Source of the DNA: Beroe ovata
Lineage: Eukaryota; Ctenophora; Nuda; Beroida; Beroidae
Direction: 5' to 3'
DNA: 64,000 nucleotides
Assembly: GCA_946803715.1 (NCBI GenBank)
Contig: CAMPET010000002.1
Span: 857,627 to 921,626, forward strand
In this document: piece by piece, positions 10,918 through 25,700 of the stretch
How the letters are laid out: each line of letters opens with the position of its first letter
Numbering within the stretch: the first letter of the stretch is position 1
The notes under the pieces: generated by a model
What the model was told of the DNA's origin: nothing
Database searches by the model: none
Seen by the model: only the letters and a program-made list of their open reading frames with translations
Position numbers and translations under genes: made by a program

Positions 10918-12560
10918 TGGAGGGATCCTTTCGAGTCGGATGTTATGAAAATCTCAGAAAATGTTGAACGAAAGCTTCAATCCGCGATTTCGTGGCCGTA
11001 GTCATTGAAATAATTTGAATGCAATTATCATTTCATTAAGAAGTTAATAAAACGCGATGAATTACTTTTTTTAGTAAATTTGAATGAGATTAAAATTTTT
11101 TACCTATTTCATTAAGTCTTTGAAGTAATTGTTGAACTTCTTTAGTTCTTTGCAATACTTCATTTCAATTCCAAACCGCTCCCATTATAAATGATAATTC
11201 ATGTTCTTTAGTTGAATCTTATGCCTATGAAGCCGACTGCCGATCTATACACTTTCGATAACATACAATCTTTTATCAATCAAAGCAGCCGAATTCATTG
11301 ATTTTGATAAAGTGGGCATGAATCTTTGAAGCATAACCGAATGATCAAGATATTAGGTATGCAAGATAATTAGCAGTTTGTTAAAAACTTGTAAGCATGT
11401 GATGGAATATGTGAACTGAATTTCGCATGAATATTGAATAACAATGGCATGTGTTATAGATAAATTATTACTTTGTAATGTATGATAGCGCATGTGAATT
11501 TTCGAACAAATAACATTTTACTTTCCGTGTTCTTTGTTGGTAAGTTCATGAATGAAGTTTTCAAGGATTTACTGATGAACCCAGCAGATTTCAAGTTCAT
11601 ATTTCGTACTTTTCTACGTACACTGTACAGTACCTATCTTCGCATCATCCACGATTAGTAATGCCTTTAATAATTTTATAAATACCCACTACTGTAATAG
11701 TACCCACTACTTTAGGTCAACACGTAATGTATGTGTTATTGCGACAAGCAATCTGATGTGATCCCCATTTGACGTTTATGTGGGGTCTTCTCAGAAGTAA
11801 GTTTTGGTGACTGTTGCAAAATGGAACCTATCTTGAATCAAAAGTTCCTAGTGTAAAATTGAACTATTTTACCATCATCAATGTATGGCTTGTCATGCAT
11901 GCATAATGGTGGTGCAGTGTTTCACATATCTCAGATCTAAATATTTTCAGGTAGTAGTAAAGATGAGGGGGATGATCAAACCCCAGCATCTACAGCCCCA
12001 CCGCCCATGATGTTCAACCCTCTTACAACCAGCACTACCGTCAAGTCACGATCCTCTCGTAACCCCCTTTCTCGACAGAAGCGACCCTCAGGTTCTGGCA
12101 TGGCAATGAATCAAGCTCAGCTGCAGAGTCAGCCCCTGTCACCAACAGGCGAACCTATCTCTCCTTCACAAGCCTTGACTCAAGATGTTGATGGTCCTAC
12201 TTCACCATCGTCAAAGCCTGTTTACAATGCTTTCCCTAACTTCAATAGTGGGGAGTCAGGGAATGCACATCCGAGTAGTCAGATCGGAATCAGTCAAATC
12301 TCAGGGAATCAATATGTTAATGATTTCGACTATGGCCCTGCTCCCACTGAGTACTCGTCGTTAGCTCATGAACATGAACATAACAATCATAATCACGATC
12401 CGACGGAAATTGAACGACAACAACATCCATCAACTGAATATTCAAGTCAGCCCCAAAACCTTGTTGAGAGTTCATATGGGGGACCTATCGAAGTGGAAGC
12501 TCCTGCTAAGCCCTCAGCCCAATCCTGGGATTCCCAACAATACAATCATGACCAGCAACA
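10639..12560. repeat. Duplication copy 1 (FAM114A 3' end to SEC16 5' end)
   Basis: This 1,922-nt block recurs as 12562-14485, about 99% identical by eye with scattered substitutions and a 2-nt indel (CCTATCTT versus CCTATATCTT). The two blocks meet at a single N (12561). The break falls mid-exon on both sides, so copy 1 truncates SEC16 exon 2 and copy 2 truncates the FAM114A last exon. This fits two haplotypes placed in series by the assembler better than a real tandem duplication. Confidence 0.9.
11778..12560 (+). pseudogene. Truncated duplicate of SEC16 5' exons
   Basis: Exon 1 (11778-11796, MWGLLR plus one base) and the first part of exon 2 (from the acceptor near 11950) match 13701-13719 and 13876-14485 almost exactly. 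The copy stops abruptly at the N at 12561, where reading would continue into FAM114A sequence. It is called a pseudogene only as it appears in this assembly; most likely it is the other allele of the SEC16 5' end. Confidence 0.8.
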
Positions 12561-12561
12561 N

Positions 12562-14485
12562 TCCGTTGAGTTGTTCAAGAAGATAGCTGAACTAAGTCTG
12601 TTAAAGTCAAGCCTGGACGTTGACATGAAAACCCAGGCTGATACAGTGAAATTCCTTAATGAGGTTCTGTGTTGTGAAATTGAGAATATAAGAGAGCAGT
12701 TTGAAAGGAAAATGGATAGTGAGAGTGACGTTGAAGTTCTGTTCTTGGAAACAAGCAATGCTGTTTCATACCTCCAGGAAACACTATACTTCTTCATTCC
12801 AATTCTGAAGTGGGTCGTTGTGAAAACATCGAGAAGTTAGTGGAGGGATCCTTTCGAGTCGGATGTTATGAAAATCTCAGAAAATGTTGAACGAAAGCTT
12901 CAATCCGCGATTTCGTGGCCGTAGTCATTGAAATAATTTGAATGCAATTATCATTTCATTAAGAAGTTAATAAAACGCGATGAATTACTTTTTTTAGTAA
13001 ATTTGAATGAGATTAAAATTTTTTACCTATTTCATTAAGTCTTTGAAGTAATTGTTGAACTTCTTTAGTTCTTTGCAATACTTCATTTCAATTCCAAACC
13101 GCTCCCATTATAAATGATAATTCATGTTCTTTAGTTGAATCTTATGCCTATGAAGCCGACTGCCGATCTATACACTTTCGATAACATACAATCTTTTATC
13201 AATCAAAGCAGCCGAATTCATTGATTTTGATAAAGTGGGCATGAATCTTTGAAGCATAACCGAATGATCAAGATATTAGGTATGCAAGATAATTAGCAGT
13301 TTGTTAAAAACTTGTAAGCATGTGATGGAATATGTGAACTGAATTTCGCATGAATATTGAATAACAATGGCATGTGTTATAGATAAATTATTACTTTGTA
13401 ATGTATGATAGCGCATGTGAATTTTCGAACAAATAACATTTTACTTTCCGTGTTCTTTGTTGGTAAGTTCATGAATGAAGTTTTCAAGGATTTACTGATG
13501 AACCCAGCAGATTTCAAGTTCATATTTCGTACTTTTCTACGTACACTGTACAGTACCTATCTTCGCATCATCCACGATTAGTAATGCCTTTAATAATTTT
13601 ATAAATACCCACTACTGTAATAGTACCCACTACTTTAGGTCAACACGTAATGTATGTGTTATTGCGACAAGCAATCTGATGTGATCTCCTTTTGACGTTT
13701 ATGTGGGGTCTTCTCAGAAGTAAGTCTTAGTGACTGTTGCAAAATGGAACCTATATCTTGAATCAAAAGTTCCTAGTGTAAAATTGAACTATTTTGCCAT
13801 CATCAATGTATGGCTTGTCATGCATGCATAATGGTGGTGCAGTGTTTCACACAACTCAGATCTACATATTTTCAGGTAGTAGTAAAGATGAGGGGGATGA
13901 TCAAACCTCAGCATCTACAGCCCCTCCGCCCATGATGTTCAACCCTCTTACAACCAGCACTACCGTCAAGTCACGATCCTCTCGTAACCCCCTTTCTCGA
14001 CAGAAGCGACCCTCAGGTTCTGGCATGGCAATGAATCAAGCTCAGCTGCAGAGTCAGCCCCTGTCACCAACAGGCGAACCTATCTCTCCTTCACAAGCCT
14101 TGACTCAAGATGCTGATGGTCCTACTTCACCATCGTCAAAGCCTGTTTACAATGCGTTCCCTAACTTCAATAGTGGGGAGTCAGGGAATGCACAACCGAG
14201 TAGTCAGATCGGAATTAGTCAAATCTCAGGGAATCAATATGTTAATGATTTCGACTATGGCCCTGCTCCCACTGAGTACTCGTCGTTAGCTCATGAACAT
14301 GAACATAACAATCATAATCACGATCCGACGGAAATTGAACGACAACAACATCCATCAACTGAATATTCAAGTCAGCCCCAAAACCTTGTTGAGAGTTCAT
14401 ATGGGGGACCTATCGAAGTGGAAGCTCCTGCTAAGCCCTCAGCCCAATCCTGGGATTCCCAACAATACAATCATGACCAGCAACA
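12562..14485. repeat. Duplication copy 2
   Basis: Second copy of the 1.92-kb block. It begins inside the FAM114A last exon (12562-12840 repeats 10639-10917, stop codon included), carries the same 3' flank, and continues seamlessly into the full SEC16 gene. This is therefore the copy connected to the downstream gene. Confidence 0.9.
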
Positions 14486-17400
14486 AGTTGAAGAGGTTGG
14501 CAGCAGTCAACACGAATACCAATATCAGCATCAGCAGGATATACAATACCAGCAACAGGAACAGCAAGAACAATACCATGAACAACACGGTGACCAGGGT
14601 GGAAATGATGGAAAGTTCGAGACTGAGGAGCAGTACAATCAAGCATATTTCCAGTACTATGGGTGCTACCCTCCTGAGGGTGAATGGGCTGCGTATCAAC
14701 AACAATGGGCAGCTTACTATCAATCAATTCAAGAACCAGATTCACAGAATAATCATGTTGAAACAGAAGAGAGTCGCCCTGCAGAGAACCAGGTCGTAGG
14801 AGAGACTGTAGCTGTAGATAATGGAGTGGTGTATGGCTCTCCTCCTGGACATGAGAGTGCAATTCCTCAAACCTCCGCCAAACAACTCCATCCAGACGTT
14901 ATCGAGGAGCCAGAAAATAGCTTTGATTTGCCAAGTGAATTCCAAACCCAGGGACAACCTGATTTGGTGAGTCATACAATGTCTCAAGTTCAACAAACCC
15001 ATCCAAAGCCTGGACATCTTCATCTTGATACTCAATCACAAATGGCTCCCACAATTGGGTACTTTGAGCAAGGTTCTTATCAAGACGATTTTCCACTTTC
15101 TCCCAAACAAGCTCCGCCTGGGGATTCAAGGCCAGCCGGACAACCGTCAGATTACGAATCACAAGGACAACTTATGGCTAATCCTGATAACCAATATCAA
15201 AAAGAGAAGGATTCCACAACACCTCTGTGGGAGAAGAGAGATTTGGACCTTGTTCGGGAAGGTGATCCAGTTCAGTTCTCCCAACCTACCCCTCTCTCTC
15301 CGCGATCAGATGGAAGTTCCAAGAGAGATCGACAGAGATCAACAAGTACCAGTATGTCAAGTTCATCCCGACGTGATAGGCATGATACAGCTGGGAACAG
15401 CTCAACATGGTCTCAGAATTCAGCTTCTACAATGACAGCTGACCCAGCATTCCCATCCGGCAATGAAAGGAAAAGATTTTCAAGTTCTACCTCGCAGAAA
15501 TCAAATCCTCGTTCACGGAATGTTAGTTCTGCCTCGCAACGGAATGATACTACCGACACTCTACCTCCTCCACCGATGTTTAATGCACTTCCTGGTACCA
15601 CTGGTAACTCTATCCTCCCTCCACCCCAACTGTTCACTTCTACACCTGCCTTATCAACGTCAACTCCACATGAATTGAACAACAAGATGGCGACATTCGC
15701 TCTCGAGGAAAGCCATCCTCGAATGGCAGAGTTCAATGCGAAACCTCAGTTCCAGCTTGGGAGTTCTGAAGAATCTTTGTCTGGCCCTCTTTCACAACAT
15801 AATCCTCCAATTCACACATTCAAGCAGCCACCTCAGTCCCAGCTCCCTCCAAACCCGGCTCCTGAGCACCCATCCAAGCCGACTCTTAGTCAGCGGCCCT
15901 CATTGGAGAGTAATAATGGATCAAAAACTACAAGCATCCCAAACTTTCCTCCCCAGCCCCATCAATTTGTGTCAGGGCAGCCACAGAGTATGACTGGCGA
16001 TGCAAGCTATCCTCTATCTCCACCGAGTCAGCCACCTCAGTTTGCTCCTCAGACGTCTGGTCAACCACATTCTCGTGATTTTGGTGATGGAGATGCATAT
16101 CCACCTGCGAATACTCAAAATCGTACATACAACCCGCCAGTAGCTGCACCTCATCAGGACCTGCAAAGGACTGAATTCTCTACACCCGATGTCCAGATTT
16201 CCCACCAACCAGCATCGCATCCCGTTGCCACATCTCAGTCGAGTGTATCACAGGATAAAGAGACCCGGGCTATTCGGGATAACGTGCTCCCTCCCTGTGA
16301 GGATACGTACGAGAGGATAAATCTGAAACAGAACAGGAGGAGTCCTGGTATGATGAACAACTCCTCTCACCAGAGCAGTGTGAACTACAATAACATCACC
16401 TTTGCAAGGCCGATAGGACAAACTGAGAGCAGGTCCTCAAGTCGTGGTAGTGATGATACAATTGCGCGGCTCAGGAAGGAATATGAAGAGAGGAAGATCA
16501 TGAAGAGAACTACTCCTGATTCTGGTGGTAGTACTGAACACCTCGGTCCGCCTCTCCTGAATTCAACAACGCACTCTGCTAATAAGAAACTGGGTTCTAT
16601 GTCCATGAAATCACTCAGGAATATGTCCCAAAGCACAGCCTCTCTAATTGCTGCCCAGGAAGCTTACGAAAATGTTGTCCTCAAGACGGAAGATCAATCG
16701 TATGAAAATCACGAGCTCATATCAGCTAGGAAACCTCCACTACCGCCAAAACCGAGCGTTCCACCTCGGAATAGTGGCTCGCGAGAGTCGTCACGACGTC
16801 AGAACACCTCATCGAGGACGGCGGGCTACGGGCACAGACGGACAGGCTCGGCAGATTCCGTGGGGAGCATGCAGTCTGATGTCAAATCCAGGTCATATGT
16901 CGACAACTCCTACCACGATAATAGATCCAGATCTCGAGATGAAATTTCCCGATCTAGAGAAGAGTTGTCCCGATCTCGAGAAGAGTTGTCCAGGTCACGT
17001 AATGACCGTTACTATGAGGAGAGGAGTCGTCATGATAGTCGTCACGACTCCCGCTATGGGAGATACGAGCATGATAGGGCGAGGTATGAGCGGTATAGGA
17101 GAGAGGAAATGCATCGGAGGGGGGAGATGATGAAGCGTGAGGCTGACCGGAGACCCTACCCTGATGATGAGAGAACGAGAGCCGCGTACTCAGACGAGGC
17201 GTACAGGGACTATCTAGAGAGATATCGTCGGGATTATCATCAGGGATACGCGTGAGTGTCAGTGATTGGTCCCTGCTTTTGATAAACTTTCCATACTCTT
17301 TTGCTAGTTATTCCCATTCGAGGTACATCATCTAGCCTGATCGACGACCGTGATTGGTCCCCGACTGTTGCTAGTTATTCCCAATCTAGGGTTGGGACTG

Positions 17401-19669
17401 ATCGTGTCTGATTCCTCAGGTACGACTACGGTAGATCATCCAGGGGCTATAATTACCCAGACTCGCGATATGGTGCGGACAATGAGAGTGTCGCCCGGTC
17501 TGAGATCGGAGCTTCGCACACTGGATCCGTCATCTCGGATACTGCGTCGCAAAGCCAGACCAAGTAAGAGAAGTTGTGTGATTACTGACTGTCATGGGCG
17601 TGGCCATGTGATCGTAGACTGTAGTGCAGTTCATGTCACAATGTACACGTGCTGATCGGTTGCAAGTCACGCACTTCACACACCTTACGCGTTATATTCC
17701 AGGAGCGCGGTATCAAGCACAGGCTGGGGTTACCCGCCCTCACAACACACCTCACAACACACCTCACAACACACCTCACAACACACCTCACCCCACCTCA
17801 CCTCACAACAAAGTCTACTCAGCAGACTGCTGAACGGTCCTCCGATCATCAACTCCCACAGACCACATGAGATAAAGTCACGTGACATGAACAGATCTCG
17901 GTCCCTGTCTCCGAAACCGAGGTCTATTTCACCCCTCGTCCGAACTGATAAACCGTACCAGTATTCTCGATCACTGAGCCCCCATTCACCTGCGCGGTGC
18001 GGATCACAGTATGACTATAACTCACGCGATATGTCACGCGATATGTCACGTGATATGTCACGTGACACGTGTTACCATGGTCACGATGGGGTTAATGATT
18101 GGAGCCGTACATCTCCCCTTCACTCAACTCACCAAGAAATGCACAGTACTCTCTTGGACGGCAGTTCACATAACTGTCCCCTCATTTTACGGTAATTCAT
18201 TTCGCTTCAATCCATCATGATATCATCTCAAAACTTATTCATTGGGAATATAACTGTTTTTCATCTGGAAATAGAAAATCGTATTATATCACCATTGAAA
18301 GCTGATTGCATGAATTCAAAGCATCGATTATTTGCAATATCTACCTATTCTTGTTTTCTCGACGGACTTCTCATTTACGGGGAACACAAATAACATCATG
18401 GATCCCTATCTTTAGAGGAGTTTCTGTTTGCATGACTCACATCCCAGGTACACTCAACAATGGCTTATCAGGAGTAAGCAACAGTAAGTGCTCGAAGCAT
18501 TGGAAAACTACCACTTTTTTGATAATCTGTGTCCTTGTGATAAATCTGCCCGAAAAATCTGCGTTCATTGTGCTTGAATTTGTGTGAATATCTGTCAACC
18601 TTTCCCTGCACCTCTTTTTCTCTGTCATTTGTAAATTGTAAGTGATCCTTTGTGGCTGCCTGTGTGGTGTGTCTTTCAGTGTTGCCGATGACGTGATGTT
18701 CAAGTGTATTCCATAATCACGTGTTTAGCTCGTTATTTGCACGTGATTGCTGTTATTTGAGTGCCCTAAGATAATCACTCAATTATAATATACATCAAGA
18801 TGATTACTCTGCATGCAGTCTAGTGTCTCCTCAGAGGAGATAATAGAGTGCATACATATTGTGTACACTCAAATCATTATGCAATTATTTCCATCATGCA
18901 CTTACTAACGAGAAATCAATGTCAGATTGATTTTTTGATAACAGACATTCCCGATACAAATTGATTCGTTATCCTAACCAATGAAACAGTTATTTCTACT
19001 AACTCACAATTATCAACTCGCAGTATCATGATTAAGAACGAGCTAGATAATTGAGTGCATTTTTTTCCACTGAGAGAAAAAATCAAGGAGTTTTCATCTT
19101 TACTTATACTTAGATAGAACGACACATGTGTTTTTTCAGTGTCAGTGACGCCTCTGATCCGATGTATCCAGTTGAGACTGACGGTGTGATTGACAGTGAC
19201 GTGGTTGATGATGACAATGTTGTGGAGGATGTGGAGGGGTCATCACTGATCGGTGAGTGTTTCTCTTCCCCTCTCTATTGAGTAGATGAAACGTACTGCA
19301 GCAAAATCATTTGAAATCCCCTCTACTCACTACTGCCCTAACTGCACCAAGAAGAAATGTTTTGTTTAACTCTCTATCCAACATCAATTCTTATTTGATT
19401 TGGGCCTTCAGAGTCCGATATTGGATGTACCGAAGGGCTATTAAATTTGAAATATAGGTTATACAATAGAATTGTAAGAATGCCACGCCCTCTAAGGTGA
19501 GGCCATTGCTTTAAAAACATCCGGAGAATTTGTGAAAGCTCATTTTCTCTGCATATTCAGGCTTTTTACATGATGAAGGAAGTTATAGCTGGTATTTTCT
19601 TCAGATACTGAAGTAAAGGAGGAGGAAACAGCAACTGCTCTCGCTGATCTCTACACCACACCCTACCTG

Positions 19670-19713
<44 letters not shown>

Positions 19714-22700
19714 ATTANTGTATGTGTGAGTATGTGTGTCTGTGTCTGTGTCTGTGTACTGTATGTGTGTGTGAGTGTGTGTCTGTGTGTGAGTGTATGT
19801 GTGTCTGTGTGTGTACTGTGTGTGTACTGTGTGTGTGTCTCTGTGTGTCTCTGTGTGTGTACTGTGTGAGTGTATGTGTCTGTATGTCTGCGGACGTGTA
19901 CTTATAGCATCACTTTGATGTGTACTATACCATCAAAATGAAGTATAAAAACAGAGTGATTTAGATTTGTCCAACGTATTGATTTGTCATACCACAGTAC
20001 ACTGATACTGACATAGATCGTAGAACTTCCATTATCAATATCTTATATCCATTATCCATATTCATTCTCTGCCATGTATACCACTTACCTACTTTCACCA
20101 TTGAAACTACTTACTTCTTTCATTGACACCACTTATTTCTTTCATTGACACCACTTTATGTACAGTTGACAACACTTACTCCTTCCATTGACATCACTCA
20201 TTTCTACCATTGACACCACTCATTTCTACCAGTGACACCACTCCAAATCCTGACTCTCCTCTCAGTATACGCAGAGTCACATACGAGCTCAGTGCTTCGC
20301 GCCCAACAGATTCCTCTGCGTCATTCCAAATGAAGAGGAAACTGAACCTCACTCTTTAGAAATAGCTGAATTCAAGGTAAGTACCCTTCATTTTTTTAAA
20401 TGACATGATGTAGACTATTTCGAGAAAGCACTAAAATTAGTCCATATCCGTTTTCAGCTACTTTACTGGCAAGAGTTGAAAGAAATCGAGGCCTTCCCCG
20501 GACCATTCATCAAGTAAGCATTCGATTCCAAATACAGTTACTTCAAATCAAGAATGCGATAACAAATCACATGTAAACAATTTTGGAATCGTGCCAAGAT
20601 AACATAACAAGAATTTCGTTTGATCATGAAGTGAGAAGTCTGACTAGAAATATCTATCGCATATCACAAAAACAGCTAGTTTTTTATTGGAATCCCTCCC
20701 TATCTGCTGAGGCTAAATCCCCGTGTTATAAGGTTACATCCTCCTTTCCCAAATCCATGATTTTGCCATTTTAAGATCAATTACGTGGCACATCAGCGTA
20801 TTTACTAGCGAGTAGAAATTTCCATTGACTTTATGTAACGCGCGGCGCCGAATGACATGACTATGTCACGATATGCTAGTTTATCGCAGTCACATTTGTG
20901 CGCGGCGCCGCGCGCGCCGTATTGCGACAAACCTTTTTCAGAGGTGAAACTCCCAAACGTGATGTGATGAACTACTGCAAGAAGCAAGCTTCTCAGCTGA
21001 GGAAAAATCGTTGCACGAATGATGGGGAAATCTTACTCTGGGAACTTCTGGCACTACTCTGCAAGCAAAACGGGGTAAATCATTGACTCTAGTGATTTAA
21101 ATATCCATTTCAAACCCTCCATTTTTAAACCTCCATTATTATTGCATGATTTCACAAATCACATTCCTGTCATAGGTTGTTGTTGGGACTGACGTTGCTG
21201 AGCTGCTTCTTGCTGACCAAGATACAACTACAACTTACGCAAGTTCCAAGTAAGTCATCATGTTCCAAGTAAGTCATGGCAACTCGAGTGAAGTTGAACG
21301 ATTAAAGTAAAAAGGGTCCTTTATATTTGATCAATATTTTTTTGAAAATGCTTTCCATAAAAAGATTATCATGCAAAATAATCAAAACATGTCATTCTGT
21401 GCTGAATTAAGTATCTATGAAATAAGCCTTGTGTACGGATGGCATGAAAAGAAAAAGCATAAAGACCGTGGTGGCTCTATAATAATAGTCTATCTATGGA
21501 TGATAATCGAGTCATAATGGTGTTCAGTAGCTTTCTGACGTTTTTTCTTCCTTTCCCTCTTTATCTGTGAAAGTGTGTCACCCGATGCAGCTTTATGATT
21601 GCAGGGCATTGTCTTCACAACAGATTTCCTCACTTTAACCCATGTGTTAGGGCTGAATGTGTTGCGGCAGTATTGTAGTGTGTGTTCCAATGACCTGGGA
21701 GTAAACATTAATCGTACATGGCACATTTGACTGTGTGCAAATTCTATAACCATGATACATTTGGAATATACCTGTCCCAGGCGTCACTATTCGAGCTCGA
21801 CAGTCCCAAGTGAAGTTTCCGTTTGTACTCCAGCACGCCTCTTTTTGGCTCAGTGCCAGCACTGCCACCTCGATCAGACGATACTGTTGTCATTGTGAAT
21901 CTCGGTGTTAACAACTCTTGGGAGTAAACTAGCTGACCTCCCCTGACATGACCATTGCCCCCTCTGCGATTGTGAGTCATGACAGTCTGAGAGAGCGCGA
22001 ACAACTGCAGCAGACGCCTACAGTACGAACACAACTGGGCGGGAATTAACGGTGCCGCTATGAATTGTGAGATAAAATAACATACTTGAAGTGCACGGTT
22101 TGCTTGTTATAAATGAAATGGAGATACGGCACCTATCTCTCTGTTAATGGAAAAGAAAATACTTTTGATATCTTGCCAAAAAAAGAAATTGAAGATTGGA
22201 ATTACAGTGCGCTACATTAGGTTTCGCGATAGATAGATGTGTTCATGAAGGTCACATTAACGCTATCGTTACCACGAAAGAGGCATGCCGAGGTCTACAG
22301 GTGTTAAAATCCTTGTTGATGCTTGGCCGATCTAGAGATTGTTAAAAACTGATAAAGTGATAAAGTTACTACAAAAGTCGCTTTTTCCATTACGCCACCA
22401 AAGCTACGAGAGATGGTCGTTTAGAATGTGATAGCAATAAGAAACGTAAGAAAAGTAATTGGATGATTTTACAAAATCATTTGTCATCCAACAATGACTG
22501 GTTTAACATTAGCTAGTACTTTGTGGTAAACAAGTAGTTGAACGACGATATTCATTATTAATTATGTAAATGAAAGAGATGTAAGTTAAGTACTGGTTGA
22601 TCAGTGGGACTGCTTTCTCTCACGCCCCTAAGACGCCATGCACAGGCAATGAAGTTTAAAAATCACTGTTACCGGTATCTAAACTATTTATACCTGCAGC

Positions 22701-25700
22701 TCTAATCATACCTTTCTCTCTCCTCCCAGTATAACTGGCTACAATGACGATGGAAAACTGTTAAACATAACAGATGAACAACGAGACGAAGCTATCAACC
22801 AGATTAGAGAATGTCTATTCGAAGGTAGATAAAATTCCCATGAAAAACGAAAATGGTTATCGACAAAAGATGCTGTGAAAAATCAATAGAAAAACAACAT
22901 ATCATCAAAGGGAAACTTGTTCACTCCCACTGAAAGTAACCCTAATCATTTTCAGGACAACGGAAGGAAGCACTGGAAGTGAGTGTGAAGTACTATTTGT
23001 GGGACATGGCTCTCATGATCAGTACAACACTATCTAACGACATTATGACGGACACTATGCAGAGGTTGGTTGCTATGGGTAACGGAATACTTTTCACATT
23101 TCACGAGCGAATGTCGACGACACCAGCGCGACACAAGTATGACTTAGGTCACGTTCACTCTTGACTATAGGTCTCCGAGGTAGCAAGTTTATCGTCAAGT
23201 AATTGTCATGCTCGTGCCTGCACGAATGTACATGTTTAAAGCAGTTTAAGAACATACTACTAAAGTTTTCACTGAGCTGTGTTTAAATAACATCGGATAA
23301 AGCATCTTCTATTCGTAAGGAATGTTCCTCTTTTTATGCTAAGAATCAAGATTCGTATTGACAAGCATGCTTCCTCTATTTTCCTTCCGAACCATCATCG
23401 ATATGTGAAAGGATAGGGATGAAGAGTGTCTGAGAAGCATCACGTAATTCGATCACCTCCAGGTTTTCAAAGAGTCTACATAACGACGATCCTCTGAAGA
23501 GCTTTCACCAGCTGATAGCTGGCACGGAGCCAGCTTGCTGTTCTGAGACTAAGAAATGGCGGGAAAACCTTGCTATGCTGCTCTCAAACCAGTCTGATAA
23601 ATATGATCCTAACTACAACTACATCCACACACTCGCCAGAACCCTTGGTATGGAGATAAGGGGAAATTTGTAATTTCCTGATGATTTGCGTTAAGTTACA
23701 AAATCATGTCAGAATATGCTCAATGCAGACATACAGATGTCATTTGTTATCCAATCATCCCTCCACTCAGCTCGTGGAGGAATGGTGCACGCGTCACACT
23801 TCGCGTGTATTATGGCGGGAACCAAGCTTACCAGTGTGGTGGATAAGACATCCCCAATCTCACTCCTCGGACTTGATCACACTCAGGTAACACTTTGTGT
23901 GTGATTCTAGCTGCTTGATCACACTCAGGTAACACTTGTGCGTGATTCCGGCTGCTTGATCACACTCAGGTAACACTTGTGTGTGATTCCGGCTGCTAGT
24001 CATTCTGCTGTAACTGACGCAAATCCTGGACTGTATCAAGTTGTGTTCACAATGCAAGGGGGGGGGGAATGTCCATTGTTCAACTTAGAGCCGACTTTCA
24101 CGATTTTTACCAAATTCTCTCCTCTCTTTAGTTTTTCTTCTGCTAAGTTGTAAACTGTCTCTCCTCTGCTAAGTTGTAAACTGTCTCAGGATGGGATGGA
24201 AAGACTCCCGTACTCTGCCATCCAGCTCACTGAGATCTATGAATACTGCAAGTTGCTGGGCGGTGAGAGCTGTATTGTACCCTTCCAGGCAGTCAGACTC
24301 TTCTACGCTCGAGAGGTATGATGGACACCAGAGACAACAATTCACAGTATTGCTGACACCACACAGGGTGATATAGCTGACACCAGTGACTCGAATTATA
24401 TTTCAATGAGACTCAAATTATTTTTGTAACAGGTAGCGAAAGTTGGGCTTTACAGCAAGTCTCTACAGTATCTCAAGCAAATAGCGAATAACATCGTACT
24501 AGCTCCAAAGTCTTACAGAGCAAGGTAAAATTATAGATCTCCAATGAAAACGCCATCATAATGTCTCTCAGTATAACGTCACAATATTGACAGGTATATG
24601 ATGAATGCGTCATCATAATGTCTCTCATTATAACGTCATTATGAAGTCACATTATTGGCAGGTTTATAATGCGAGTATACGAGGAGAGTGTTAGGATGGT
24701 GAACCTCCTGAGGAAACAACGACCTGACTGGGTAGAGGACCTGAGGAATACCCTGACTAACCGTAACCTAGACAATAGCAACAGGGTGTGTAACCGTGGC
24801 AACAGTCACCATGTCAACTGTAGTAGTAATAATATGGTAACTATGGTAACAGACATTATTCGAGAGTAGAAATTTCACATCCTGTTTCAGAGTACAGCGT
24901 ATTCGAGCCGAGTTGCAACACCCGACATTCAGAAGGTTGCTCAATATCTCCTCCACAAGCAGGGGAATGTTGCTCAGCAGCAACATCAACAACCAGCGCA
25001 GCAACAACAACAACCAGCGCAACAGCAACAACAATCATCCCATCTATCATCTGGGCAGCAATCCACTGACAACCTGGTAAATTGCCCCCCCCCAAATTAG
25101 TCGAGCCACCGGACTGACTGTTCTCTAACCGTGCTGACGTGCTGACCCTTCCCTTCTCACTACACCACTAATCCACCTTCTCATCATTGTATGATTTTAC
25201 ACCAGGTCGCCGCATCTAGTGGCATGAGTCAACATCACAACGAGTTGGTTGCTAACGGTCTAGTCTGGGACGGTCAGGTCTACCGCCACGAGATGTATCC
25301 GGGTATGTGTTGCTATGCAACGGATTCTGGAGACTTTCGTTTGCCTTGAAACTCAGAACTGATCAATGTTCTACCTCACAGGGTGGTATTATCACGATGG
25401 AGAATGGTACCCAGATGTCACCACACAGCAACAAGCCACCGAGCAACAAGCCACCGAGCAACAAGCAGCTCAGGGAGCTGAACATCACGCAACCGATCAG
25501 CAACACTGGACACAGGATTACCAAGTGCAACAGCATACTCACGAGCAACATCCGGAGCAACTTCAGCAGCAACAGCAAGATGAAGCCCCGTTTAACGTAT
25601 CGAGCGAGACATCACATCAAGACAGCACGCAGGCTCACCAAACATCGACTGATGGCATCTACCTCACGGCTAGTGACGGCGCGCTGAGCGGTAGTGGCGG

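Noticed and set aside
12007-12840. 277-codon fusion of SEC16 head with FAM114A tail
   Set aside because: The fusion passes through the N at 12561 and both halves exist intact elsewhere; a join artefact.
14293-14862. Several long alternative frames (both strands) within SEC16 exon 2
   Set aside because: They arise from glutamine-rich low-complexity coding sequence; splicing and homology support only the SEC16 frame.
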